A stretch of DNA of 64,000 bases from contig DCFX01000052.1 in NCBI GenBank assembly GCA_002314445.1, positions 46,697-110,696 on the forward strand. The letters are read 5' to 3'. This document shows positions 44,485 through 52,425 of the stretch, one piece after another. The stretch comes from Treponema sp. UBA1793 (GTDB lineage Bacteria; Spirochaetota; Spirochaetia; Treponematales; Treponemataceae). Numbering within the stretch: the stretch's first letter is position 1; each line of letters opens with the position of its first letter. The translations under genes were made by a program, and so were the position numbers. The notes under the pieces were generated by a model. That model made no database searches, had not been told where the DNA came from, and was given only the letters and a program-made list of their open reading frames with translations.

Positions 44485-44517
44485 GATTTTTTCATATGAA
44501 AAAAATCATAGGAATTG
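44481..44517. repeat. Inverted repeat, right arm (37 bp)
   Basis: Begins GGAGGATTTTTTCATATGAA and covers the Shine-Dalgarno through codon seven of the right porin. Reverse complement of 43451-43487 with one mismatch. The two arms are separated by 993 bp. Confidence 0.9.
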
Positions 44518-45641
44518 CAGCTATAGCAGCGCTCATTGCTACGAGTGCATTCGCTGATGGAATTACCGTAAGCGGCTGGGGACGCGGGCTCTTTTTTCCT
44601 GCAGCAGGGAACGGAAAAGAAATCGTTTCCGGCGACGGAACATCATGGACTACAAACTTACCGCGTGTCGGTTTTACTATTGCCGGTTCAACAGAGTATG
44701 TTGGTTTTCAAACAGACTGGACAGGTGAAAATGGCGGTGTAGGTGATCAGGCACTTATGTGGGTAAAACCATTCAAAATGCTCAAAGTAGTAATAGGCCG
44801 CGCACAGGACGATACGCTCCGTGGCAACGCAGACTATGGTCTTTATGACTGGGCACGTATTGGTTTCGGATGGACTGGTGAAGACGTTACATTTACCCGC
44901 CTCGGAAATGGTACAGGCGGACAGCTTCAGGGTGCTATTATCATGCTGGATCCGATTGAAGGTCTGCATATTGCAGGCGGTGTGAACGTCCAGGATAATG
45001 TCAAAGCTTCAGATAATTTCGGCCAGTATGGTCAATATCAGATCGGATATACCATTAAAAACATCGGTACAGTGAAAGCTCAGTACATCGGAAAAACGAG
45101 TGCTTACAATTGGGATGGAGAAAAAGTCAATTATGGCGTCATCAATGGCGCATTTGATCTTACCGCTGTACAGAATCTCCTCGTTTCAGTTGGTGCATAT
45201 ATTCCGACTTCTGATACTTACACATCATCCGGTGCCCAGAACGATGTAACAAAAGTTAATGGATATATACGCTATGGAATTGATGCGCTTACAGTGCATG
45301 GATTGTTCTGCTCAAACATAAACGTATGGGATCAGAAAGACACTACGAAACATGACATGGCATTTGGTTTTGCGGCAGGGCTTGGTGTAAATTATGATCT
45401 TGGCAATGGTCTGGGACTTGTCGGTGATGTACGCTATTCAGACAAAGTTTACAACAGCAAAAGCAGCGACGGAACGGATTGTCTGGTATTCCTTGCAGCA
45501 ATCGAGAAAGGATTCAGCAACGGAAAGATCGGTATCGGCTTTGAAGGTGGTACAAACTGTGCTGGTCCGTTCACTGCAAGTGATGCAGATACTGATGCAT
45601 TTACATGGGCAATCCCTGTTAAGATTGAGTACTGGTTCTAA
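44496..45641 (+). CDS. Beta-barrel outer-membrane protein, right paralogue
   Basis: 381 residues. Signal peptide MKKIIGIAAIAALIATSAFA followed by ITVSGWGRGLFFPAAGNG, QALMWVKPFKMLKVVIGRAQDDTLRG and a C-terminal VKIEYWF. The signal peptide, the VxGWGR start, the D-D-L-R-G block and the last residues align with the left paralogue, but the middle is diverged, so surface loops should differ. No clear -35/-10 is visible upstream, in contrast to the left gene. A terminator with the same stem as the left gene follows. Confidence 0.88.
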   Translation: MKKIIGIAAIAALIATSAFADGITVSGWGRGLFFPAAGNGKEIVSGDGTSWTTNLPRVGFTIAGSTEYVGFQTDWTGENGGVGDQALMWVKPFKMLKVVIGRAQDDTLRGNADYGLYDWARIGFGWTGEDVTFTRLGNGTGGQLQGAIIMLDPIEGLHIAGGVNVQDNVKASDNFGQYGQYQIGYTIKNIGTVKAQYIGKTSAYNWDGEKVNYGVINGAFDLTAVQNLLVSVGAYIPTSDTYTSSGAQNDVTKVNGYIRYGIDALTVHGLFCSNINVWDQKDTTKHDMAFGFAAGLGVNYDLGNGLGLVGDVRYSDKVYNSKSSDGTDCLVFLAAIEKGFSNGKIGIGFEGGTNCAGPFTASDADTDAFTWAIPVKIEYWF

Positions 45642-45667
45642 TCTGACACGCATAGTGTAAGATAAAG

Positions 45668-45695
45668 GCGGTGCAGAAATGCACCGCTTTTTTTT
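45668..45695 (+). terminator. Terminator of the right porin gene
   Basis: GCGGTGCA (45668-45675), loop GAAA, TGCACCGC (45680-45687), then eight T (45688-45695). Confidence 0.94.
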
Positions 45696-45707
45696 CATTC
45701 CTTTTCG

Positions 45708-45736
45708 TTGCTAAAAGTCCAGTTTTCTGGTAGGAT
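45708..45736 (+). promoter_or_regulatory. Promoter of the RelA/SpoT homologue
   Basis: TTGCTA (45708-45713), 17 bases, TAGGAT (45731-45736). A short leader carries CGGAG eight bases before the ATG at 45752. Confidence 0.45.
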
Positions 45737-45751
45737 AATAACGGAGTTGCT

Positions 45752-47575
45752 ATGAGTACCGAACTTGTGTTGCATGCAGATGAAAACGATACGGACGCAT
45801 TACTGCATGAGTTTTTTAAAACGTTCGACTTTTACTCAGATGATGACCGGAAGCAGATAACGGACGCGTGGAACCTTCTCTGCGTTAAATCAGAAAATAT
45901 TAAAAGAAAATGCGGCAAACCGTATTATCTGCACCCTCTCCGCATTGCATATATTCTAGCGCAGAACAGGATGGATGCGGATTCCATCTGCGCCGGACTG
46001 CTTCACAGTATCTACAATCTCGGTTCTACGGAAGACGACATACGCAGACAGTTCGGCGACGGCGTTGCGCGCATTATTAACGGAGCGACAAAAATCATGC
46101 ACCTTCCCACGGAACATGCGACCATCCAGCAGGCGGACGCAATCCGCAAGATGCTCTTCGCTATGGTCGACGATGTCCGGGTCATACTCGTAAAACTTGC
46201 CGACAGACTTGACCGCATCCGCAATATCAAGAGCCTTGAAGAAAAGGAACAGCGTGCGCTTGCAGGCGAAATAATAGACATATGGGCACCGCTTGCAGAC
46301 CGGCTTGGTATGCAGGAAGAAAAGAATGAATTTGAGGATTTAAGCCTCAAGTACTCGAATCCCGATGTATTTCATCAGATTAAAGCAATTGTCTCCCAAA
46401 AAAAGGACGAACGGGACGCATATCTCCAGAAAGCCGTGCAGCAGATTTATAGAGCCTCGGAGAAGGCAGGCATCACTGTTACAATTACGAGCCGGGCAAA
46501 ACATTTCTATTCCATCTATCAGAAAATGAGGAAACGCAACAAAGAACCGGGTGATCTGTATGATCTGCTTGCGCTCCGGATTATCTGCAGCGAAAATACG
46601 GAGTGCTATACGCTTGTCGGTATCGTACACAACCTGTGGAAACCGCTTGACGGCCGTTTCAAGGATTATATCGCCATGCCGAAAGCAAACGGTTATCAAT
46701 CGCTCCATACGACTGTCATGTGCGAGGGAAAGCCGCTTGAAATTCAAATCCGCACGAAGTCCATGAACGAAACGGCGGAGCACGGTGTCGCAAGTCACTG
46801 GCTGTACAAGAAGGGATCGAGCCACGATTTAGTAGACGTGCAGCATCTTGGTATTTTTAACGAATTGAGAAAACTCCGCGAGGGTCACGTATCAGACGAG
46901 AACTTCTTCAATGAGCTCAAGGATGATTTACTTGGCGATGAAATTTACGTATTCACCCCGAAAGGCGAAGTCGTGCAGCTGCCTGCAGGTTCCAACGCAA
47001 TAGATTTCGCGTACCATATTCACTCGGCAATCGGCGAAAAAATCGTAGGTGCAAAGGCCGACGGTAAAATAATTCCGCTTGTCCAGCCGCTCAAAAATAC
47101 GCAGATTATCGAAATCCTCACGAATCCTCAGGCGCATCCGACCGCAGCACAGCTAACCGCTGTAAAAACATCAAAGGCCAAACAGAAGATTCATTCCTGG
47201 CTTGCAGCAAACGACCCGACTTTTATAGATAAAGCCGCTGTCGCAAAAACAGAAGCGGAACAAAATGCAAACGCTGCGTACTCAAAGCAGATACAAGAAT
47301 CACACAAACACAAACGGCGGACGGGCAATCCTCCCCCGGAAAGTGTTCACAGTACCGGCAAAGTGCGCATAGGAAATACAACGAACTTTATAGTAACTTT
47401 TGCGCAGTGCTGCAAACCGAAATACCCCGATCCGATTGTCGGCTATATATCCCGCAACAGGGGCGTAACAGTCCACAGGGCAGACTGCCTCACCTATCAG
47501 CGTATCCCGAATATAGAAAAAAGAACAATTGAAGTCATATGGGATACGGAAGAAGGCAAGGCAAAAAATAAATAA
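45752..47575 (+). CDS. RelA/SpoT-family (p)ppGpp synthetase with degenerate hydrolase motif
   Basis: 607 residues. The N-terminal HD-type region (about 45-200) keeps YYLHPLRIAYIL and KLADRLDRIRNI, but the metal-binding HD and following ED of active hydrolases (LLHDVxEDT) are replaced by LLHSIYNLGS. The synthetase domain (about 240-370) is complete: SRAKHFYSIYQKM, DLLALRI, RFKDYIAMPKANGYQSLHTT and EIQIRTKSMNETAEHGVASHW. A TGS domain follows (DEIYVFTPKGEVVQLPAG), then a Cys-containing domain (FAQCCKPKYPDPIVGYISR). The C-terminal ACT domain is missing, so it is shorter than the usual ~740. I infer a ppGpp maker without hydrolase activity. Confidence 0.92.
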   Translation: MSTELVLHADENDTDALLHEFFKTFDFYSDDDRKQITDAWNLLCVKSENIKRKCGKPYYLHPLRIAYILAQNRMDADSICAGLLHSIYNLGSTEDDIRRQFGDGVARIINGATKIMHLPTEHATIQQADAIRKMLFAMVDDVRVILVKLADRLDRIRNIKSLEEKEQRALAGEIIDIWAPLADRLGMQEEKNEFEDLSLKYSNPDVFHQIKAIVSQKKDERDAYLQKAVQQIYRASEKAGITVTITSRAKHFYSIYQKMRKRNKEPGDLYDLLALRIICSENTECYTLVGIVHNLWKPLDGRFKDYIAMPKANGYQSLHTTVMCEGKPLEIQIRTKSMNETAEHGVASHWLYKKGSSHDLVDVQHLGIFNELRKLREGHVSDENFFNELKDDLLGDEIYVFTPKGEVVQLPAGSNAIDFAYHIHSAIGEKIVGAKADGKIIPLVQPLKNTQIIEILTNPQAHPTAAQLTAVKTSKAKQKIHSWLAANDPTFIDKAAVAKTEAEQNANAAYSKQIQESHKHKRRTGNPPPESVHSTGKVRIGNTTNFIVTFAQCCKPKYPDPIVGYISRNRGVTVHRADCLTYQRIPNIEKRTIEVIWDTEEGKAKNK

Positions 47576-47594
47576 ATAAGGATCCGTTAAATAA

Positions 47595-48401
47595 TTATTT
47601 TTCCACCTGATTCCTGTACCATGTGTGCAGAGCTTCTGTACGTCTTTTAAACGAGTCGGACAGATTCACATCCATAAAGAGAATATTAACATGTGTCTTA
47701 TGGCCTGTGACAATTGCACCTGAATTAACAATTATACCCTCCTCTGCAGGATATACGGAAAAGCACATGGCAAGCTCATTTTCCTTAAGGCATGTAATAC
47801 CGTGATATTTCATCGCAGTGCAGTTTGTCACCTCAAAATACAATTCATTGCCTGTGCTTGTGTACGTACCGCGGTACACATTACCATCAAAAGACGTATC
47901 GTTCTGATACACATAGCGAACTTCTGATTCCGGTATAACAGAAGGAACCGGGTCAGGGAGAACGGTTTTAGTATCATCAGGATTATTTATATAATATGAT
48001 TCCGAAAAGAGCTCTTTTGGTTTATAGCCGGCACGGCGCGAAATATAGGTAATCCCCTTCTGCGTGGAAATACGGCCGAGAATGTCATACATCAAAAGCA
48101 TACGGCTGCGGCTGTCCATACTCTTCCATTTTTGCGGATACGGGATAAAAGAGACAGAAGCAACAGCAAATCCTGCAGCTCCTGCAGGAGCGCCTGCAAT
48201 TCTTTTTTTAATAAGACTGCCTTCCGGAGTCAATTTTGTTATGTTGTTTCCGCCGCTGTTGTCAGCAGACACAACACCGCCTTTCATAATTTCTTCATAA
48301 TCATTTCCAATATAAGGAAGTTCCGCAGAAACACTCTTCTGTGCCGATACCGTACAGACACTGAAAAGTACCGCTGCCGTAAAAATAATAATTTTTTTCA
48401 A
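47595..48401 (-). CDS. Exported protein of unknown function
   Basis: 268 residues. The start codon is TTG at 48401, with AGGAG nine bases upstream; I see no better ATG. Signal peptide KKIIIFTAAVLFSVCTVSAQ ends in an AxA-like site, so it should be periplasmic or on the surface. The mature part (YIGNDYEEIMKGGVVSADN; FIPYPQKWKSMDSRSRMLLMYDILG; DTSFDGNVYRGTYTSTGNE) matches no family I know. It converges with the RelA/SpoT gene and follows the small gene at 48423-48764 by 21 bases, with which it is probably cotranscribed. Confidence 0.75.
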   Translation of the reverse strand: MKKIIIFTAAVLFSVCTVSAQKSVSAELPYIGNDYEEIMKGGVVSADNSGGNNITKLTPEGSLIKKRIAGAPAGAAGFAVASVSFIPYPQKWKSMDSRSRMLLMYDILGRISTQKGITYISRRAGYKPKELFSESYYINNPDDTKTVLPDPVPSVIPESEVRYVYQNDTSFDGNVYRGTYTSTGNELYFEVTNCTAMKYHGITCLKENELAMCFSVYPAEEGIIVNSGAIVTGHKTHVNILFMDVNLSDSFKRRTEALHTWYRNQVEK

Positions 48402-48422
48402 TTGATTTAACTCCTGTTGCTT

Positions 48423-48764
48423 TTACTTTTCCATTACCTGCTCTTCCGAGCGTACTACATATGCCGTACATTCGGAATTTCCGCAGTGCAGGAATATGAT
48501 GCCGTCACTTTCATCCGGCATATCGGGAATATCGACACGGGCAAGTCCCGTACAGTCAACAATAAACGGACGGTGTATATCAAGATAAAAAGGCGGATCA
48601 TCCGTTCCGATTTTTACGGAAGTGAATGTGCCGCTTTTATCATTGAAATAGACAACGCGCTGTTCTCCTTTTTCATTGAGCACGTATGAACTTTCCTGTT
48701 CCGGCAGAACATCCCCGTTTTTCGCTGCCATCTGCAGTGCGTATATTTGTTCACCTGTATTCAT
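48423..48764 (-). CDS. Small protein of unknown function
   Basis: 113 residues, cytoplasmic by sequence. It contains YVLNEKGEQRVVYFNDKSG, PFYLDIHRPFIVDCTGL and IIFLHCGNSECTAYVVRS, not recognised. A longer in-frame start at 48800 would run through the promoter, so I start at MNTGEQ (48764), directly after a TTGACC-17-TACAAT promoter. It precedes the exported protein gene in the same direction. Confidence 0.65.
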   Translation of the reverse strand: MNTGEQIYALQMAAKNGDVLPEQESSYVLNEKGEQRVVYFNDKSGTFTSVKIGTDDPPFYLDIHRPFIVDCTGLARVDIPDMPDESDGIIFLHCGNSECTAYVVRSEEQVMEK

Positions 48765-48771
48765 AAAACAA

Positions 48772-48800
48772 ATTGTAAGGAAGTAAAGATACAGGGTCAA
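48772..48800 (-). promoter_or_regulatory. Promoter giving a leaderless transcript of the small gene
   Basis: On the reverse strand TTGACC (48800-48795), exactly 17 bases, TACAAT (48777-48772), then seven bases to the ATG at 48764. No Shine-Dalgarno. Confidence 0.65.
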
Positions 48801-48990
48801 GCGACTAATTCCTCCTCTGTACGAATAAGGGAAAAGCCATGAGACGGGTTCAGGGTAAACCAGCCGTACGATTCAGAGTGAACCTGTGTATGGAAACAGA
48901 GTAAACCACACTCGTGTGTGAGCGTGCACCACCGTCGTGAATGTACCTGAACCATAGGCAGGTGGCAGCCACGTGTTGATACGCTCTATG

Positions 48991-49156
48991 ATTTTCCTGC
49001 AGCATAAATCCGGCATGGATGCCGGATGAACGACTAACTCTACTAAAAAATGCCCGCCAAGGACGGCGGGCTCTAGCCAGACAGGAAAATCATTGCGCAA
49101 GTGCTTCGCCCTAAAATTTTCCTGCAGCAGACATTCGACAAGGATGTCGAATGTCT
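48991..49156. repeat. Hairpin cluster with a shared hexaloop, locus 1
   Basis: Three hairpins: 49008-49027 (stem ATCCGGC, loop ATGGAT), 49052-49071 (stem GCCCGCC, loop AAGGAC) and 49129-49156 (stem AGACATTCGAC, loop AAGGAT). The stems are unrelated but the loops fit A-N-S-G-A-Y. Two copies of ATTTTCCTGCAGCA (48991-49004, 49116-49129) precede the first and third; an inverted partial copy is near 49078-49090. The interval 48801-49158 has no gene. It lies just after the argG stop. Confidence 0.7.
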
Positions 49157-49158
49157 AC

Positions 49159-50427
49159 TCACTCCGTGGGTCTCTTTTTAAGTTTTTTGCTTCCGATCAC
49201 AGCCTGGCCTTTTCCGATACGCTGTTCCATCATTGCGCGCACTTTGAGCGGCAGCCCGAACAGTGTAATGAATCCCTCTGCATCATGATGATTATAGAGT
49301 TCACCGGTTGTAAAACTTGCAATGCTCTCGTTATAAAGGCTGTACGGCGAAGATGAACCGGCTCCTTCCATAGTACCTTTATACAGTTTGATTTTTACCC
49401 AGCCGGTAACATTTTCTTCGATTTTATCGTTGAACGCCATAATGCCGTCCATGAGAGTCGTAAACCAAAGCCCGTTATAAATAAGTTCAGCCTGTTTAAG
49501 GGCTATCTGCTGTTTATAATGATACGTTTCGCGGTCCAGGCAGAGATGATCCATCTGCTCGTGAGCATAGTACAAAATTGTTCCGCCGGGTGTTTCATAG
49601 ACGCCGCGGCTCTTCATACCGACACAGCGGTTCTCGACAAGATCAATAAGACCGATACCGTTTTTCCCGCCGATTTTGTTAAGCGTTTCCATAACTTCAA
49701 TGCTGTCCATCTTTTTGTCGTTGACAGCAACAGGGATGCCGCTTTCAAAATCAATTTTTACATACTCCGGCTTGTCAGGAGCCTCTTCAGGGGTCTTTGT
49801 AATCTTGAGCATGTTTTTCCAGTCAGGTTCGTTTTCGGTCTTCTCAAGTTCGAGGCCTTCATGGCTTATATGCCAGATATTTTCGTCACAGCTGTATGAT
49901 GAACTCTTTTTTACCGGTACCGGGATTTTGCGGTCTTCAAGGTATTTGATTTCATCATCACGGCTCTGTAACGTCCACTTTGCATCACGCCATGCGGCTA
50001 TTACATTGAGATCAGGAGCGAATGCTTTTATTGCAAGTTCAAAACGTACCTGATCGTTTCCTTTTCCCGTCGCTCCGTGGCAGATTGCAACGGCTTTTTC
50101 CTGACGTGCATACTCAACAAGGATTTTGCCGATGAGGGGACGCGCTGTGGATGTACCGAGCAGATATTCATCCTCATATACGGCATTGCCTTTAAGCGCC
50201 GGCCAGATATATTCTTCTATATATTCTTCCCGTGCATCGACAACGTAACATGCTGCAGCACCTGTTTTAAGTGCACGTTCTTTTATTGGAGTCCAGTCGT
50301 CACCCTGACCCACATCAATGCACACTGCAATAACATCATAATCATAATTCTCTTTCAGCCACGGAATAATGACAGTCGTATCAAGTCCGCCCGAATACGC
50401 AAGAATGACTTTATCCTTTTTTGCCAT
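49159..50427 (-). CDS. argG: Argininosuccinate synthase
   Basis: 422 residues. It joins citrulline and aspartate with ATP in arginine synthesis. ATP-PPi loop ILAYSGGLDTTVIIPWL, the citrulline/aspartate-binding GATGKGNDQVRFE, SSSYSCDENIWHISHEG and GRGVYETPGG-like SRGVYETPGGTIL are intact. AGAGG before the ATG. Two ARG-box-like operators overlap its promoter, and no other arg gene is adjacent, so it is probably expressed alone under arginine repression. Confidence 0.96.
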   Translation of the reverse strand: MAKKDKVILAYSGGLDTTVIIPWLKENYDYDVIAVCIDVGQGDDWTPIKERALKTGAAACYVVDAREEYIEEYIWPALKGNAVYEDEYLLGTSTARPLIGKILVEYARQEKAVAICHGATGKGNDQVRFELAIKAFAPDLNVIAAWRDAKWTLQSRDDEIKYLEDRKIPVPVKKSSSYSCDENIWHISHEGLELEKTENEPDWKNMLKITKTPEEAPDKPEYVKIDFESGIPVAVNDKKMDSIEVMETLNKIGGKNGIGLIDLVENRCVGMKSRGVYETPGGTILYYAHEQMDHLCLDRETYHYKQQIALKQAELIYNGLWFTTLMDGIMAFNDKIEENVTGWVKIKLYKGTMEGAGSSSPYSLYNESIASFTTGELYNHHDAEGFITLFGLPLKVRAMMEQRIGKGQAVIGSKKLKKRPTE

Positions 50428-50444
50428 AACAAGCCTCTTAAAAA

Positions 50445-50491
50445 TGTATATTTATACATAAGAATGTATCATTATTCATTAATTTGTACAA
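50445..50491 (-). promoter_or_regulatory. argG promoter overlapped by two ARG-box-like operators
   Basis: Reverse-strand promoter TTGTAC (50491-50486), 17 bases, TACATT (50468-50463). Two sites fit TGNAT-N4-ATNCA: 50445-50458 (TGTATATTTATACA) and 50465-50478 (TGTATCATTATTCA). Their centres are 20 bp apart, the usual tandem spacing for ArgR/AhrC hexamers. Confidence 0.6.
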
Positions 50492-50525
50492 TATGAACAA
50501 GAGGGGATTATAATCATCTTCTATT

Positions 50526-51167
50526 TTATTGTTTCAAGTTATGTACAGGATAATCGATTTTTCCATTCAAAATGATACAGAGTTTTTCAAGGTGACGGGT
50601 CAGAACCGAATCTGCCGCAGATAGTGTTTCTTCTGCCGAATCTGTTAAACAGTGAAGACATAATCCGTCCACAAGCGCATAGAGCCGTTCAACTTCAAAC
50701 GGAAAATCAATATCCGGGCGCACAATGCCAAAGTCAAAAAGCAGCTGAACAGATTTACGTATTATTTCATGCAGATCCTCATACATGTGACGGCATAAAG
50801 GTTGTAATTCAGGCATATTCAGTGATTCTGAAAGAAAGGAAAGCCAGACTGTCAAATACAGCTTCCTTTCGTCATCCAGCGGAAGCATTTGGAACAAAAT
50901 CTTTTTAACATGATCCAGAGGAGGATCGGAAGGAGGATATGAAAGATTCCGGAATCTTTCAGCTGTTTTATCCCTGACAAAATTCATGCAAAAAATAAAA
51001 AGATGTTCCTGTTTAGGGAAATAATACCGCATGGCACCCAATGATAAGCCTGCTTCCGTCGCCACATTACGGACAGTAACATTTGCCATACCGTTGCTGT
51101 GGATAATTCTCAAAGCAGCTTCCGCAATCATTTTTTTCTGATTTTCATGGTCAATTATTTTAGGCAT
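50526..51167 (-). CDS. TetR-family transcriptional regulator
   Basis: 213 residues. N-terminal helix-turn-helix at about 12-58: MIAEAALRIIHSNGMANVTV, then NVATEAGLSLGAMRYYFPKQEHLF, as in BetI-like TetR proteins. The helical C-terminal domain binds an unknown ligand. No Shine-Dalgarno; a likely -10 (TATGAT) lies 11 bases before the ATG. Divergent from the CE1-like esterase; the 140-base interval holds three related dyads, so it probably represses itself and the esterase. Confidence 0.92.
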   Translation of the reverse strand: MPKIIDHENQKKMIAEAALRIIHSNGMANVTVRNVATEAGLSLGAMRYYFPKQEHLFIFCMNFVRDKTAERFRNLSYPPSDPPLDHVKKILFQMLPLDDERKLYLTVWLSFLSESLNMPELQPLCRHMYEDLHEIIRKSVQLLFDFGIVRPDIDFPFEVERLYALVDGLCLHCLTDSAEETLSAADSVLTRHLEKLCIILNGKIDYPVHNLKQ

Positions 51168-51176
51168 ATTGTAACT

Positions 51177-51233
51177 GTATCATACTTGATTATTTAATAC
51201 AATTGTATTATTTTATTTAATACTATCGTATCA
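51177..51233. promoter_or_regulatory. Three ATAC/GTAT dyads, probable TetR-type operators
   Basis: A perfect 16-bp palindrome TAATACAATTGTATTA (51195-51210), a related TAATACTATCGTATCA (51218-51233) 23 bp away, and GTATCATAC (51177-51185). All use ATAC/GTAT half-sites and lie between the divergent tetR and esterase genes. Confidence 0.6.
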
Positions 51234-51308
51234 AATAAAATAATGCTTCATGTCCTAAAAAGCCTGTCAGAGAACATGGAATATGCGTGAGGCAGAAGGA
51301 GATGCTGC

Positions 51309-52283
51309 ATGAAACAATGGAAAAAAATAGTGTTTTATTTTTTGCTGCTGATACCGCTTACCGGTACTATATACATATATAAATACAAAAGTACCGGAGG
51401 AAAGCTGATAAAGGGAAAAATGAACTTCGGCGGCCTTACACGCACCTACGAATGTTATCTGCCCAAAAGTTATGACGGGACAACCCCTCTGCCGATGGTT
51501 CTTTGTTTTCACGGGCTAGGCAGTACCGCAGAGGGACAAAGATATCTGACTAAATTTGATCAGGTGGCAGAAAAGCATAACTTTATCGTAGTTTTTCCGG
51601 AAAGCACAAAACTTGAAGATGGAACTGTAAGTAAAGGCTGGGGAAAACAATGGAACGCAGGTTACGATACTCCTCAGGCGGCAGCCGGAATTGACGACAC
51701 AGGCTTTGTTTCGACCCTGATCGACCAACTGACAGAAAAACTTACTGTCGACAAAAGACGTATTTATGCAACGGGAGCCTCGAACGGTGCTGTGTTTACG
51801 CAGCTTCTCGCAGTAAAACTTTCCGACAAAATAGCGGCTGCTGCCAGTGTAATCGGTGCGCTGGCCGAGCCTGTTGCAAAAAAATCGCATCCCCTGAGAC
51901 CCATTTCAATTCTGCTTATGATGTCTGATACAGATCCGATTATGAATTTCAACGGCCTGCCGGGTACATTTCTATCTGCCCATGATACAGTAGACTACTG
52001 GCTGGAAAACAACGACATAACGGCAAAGGCTGTAACAACGGAGCTGCCTGAAACGGCAAAGGGAGATAAAACAACAGTCAGACTTGACGAGTATGACGGA
52101 GGCTCTTCCGGAACGAAAGTCATTTTTTATACGGTAGAAGGAGCCGGGCATACATGGCCGGGAGGGTTGCAATATGCACCTGAAAAAACAGTAGGAAAGG
52201 TATCGCTGCAAATCAATGCGAGCGAAGTAATATGGGAATTCTTTAAAAATATCACGCTGCCGGACGCCACTGAAAACAAATAA
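51309..52283 (+). CDS. Membrane-anchored alpha/beta-hydrolase esterase (LpqC/PHB-depolymerase type, CE1-like)
   Basis: 324 residues. A hydrophobic N-terminus (KIVFYFLLLIPLTGTIYIY) anchors or exports it. LCFHGLGSTAEGQRY is the oxyanion region, the nucleophile Ser is in ATGASNGAVF, the Asp in MSDTDPIMNFNG and the His in GAGHTWPGG, a complete triad. Family members remove acetyl or feruloyl groups from plant polysaccharides, or cleave polyhydroxybutyrate; with xylan genes in the window the first is more plausible. GGAG precedes the ATG. Confidence 0.85.
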   Translation: MKQWKKIVFYFLLLIPLTGTIYIYKYKSTGGKLIKGKMNFGGLTRTYECYLPKSYDGTTPLPMVLCFHGLGSTAEGQRYLTKFDQVAEKHNFIVVFPESTKLEDGTVSKGWGKQWNAGYDTPQAAAGIDDTGFVSTLIDQLTEKLTVDKRRIYATGASNGAVFTQLLAVKLSDKIAAAASVIGALAEPVAKKSHPLRPISILLMMSDTDPIMNFNGLPGTFLSAHDTVDYWLENNDITAKAVTTELPETAKGDKTTVRLDEYDGGSSGTKVIFYTVEGAGHTWPGGLQYAPEKTVGKVSLQINASEVIWEFFKNITLPDATENK

Positions 52284-52425
52284 AGTAAAAATACTGCTTT
52301 TCTGCATATCTGTTCTGCCGGTAAACATTGAATACTATCTCCAGACATGATTCGCTGTTTACCCTGTTCCGGGTCTGCTCAATCCTTAAAGTGAATCATA
52401 TCCTGTTTATCAATACTATTATACA

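Noticed and set aside
48801..49158. CRISPR array or tRNA cluster in the repeat-rich interval after argG
   Set aside because: Stems differ in sequence and spacing is irregular; no constant repeat-spacer pattern and no cloverleaf.
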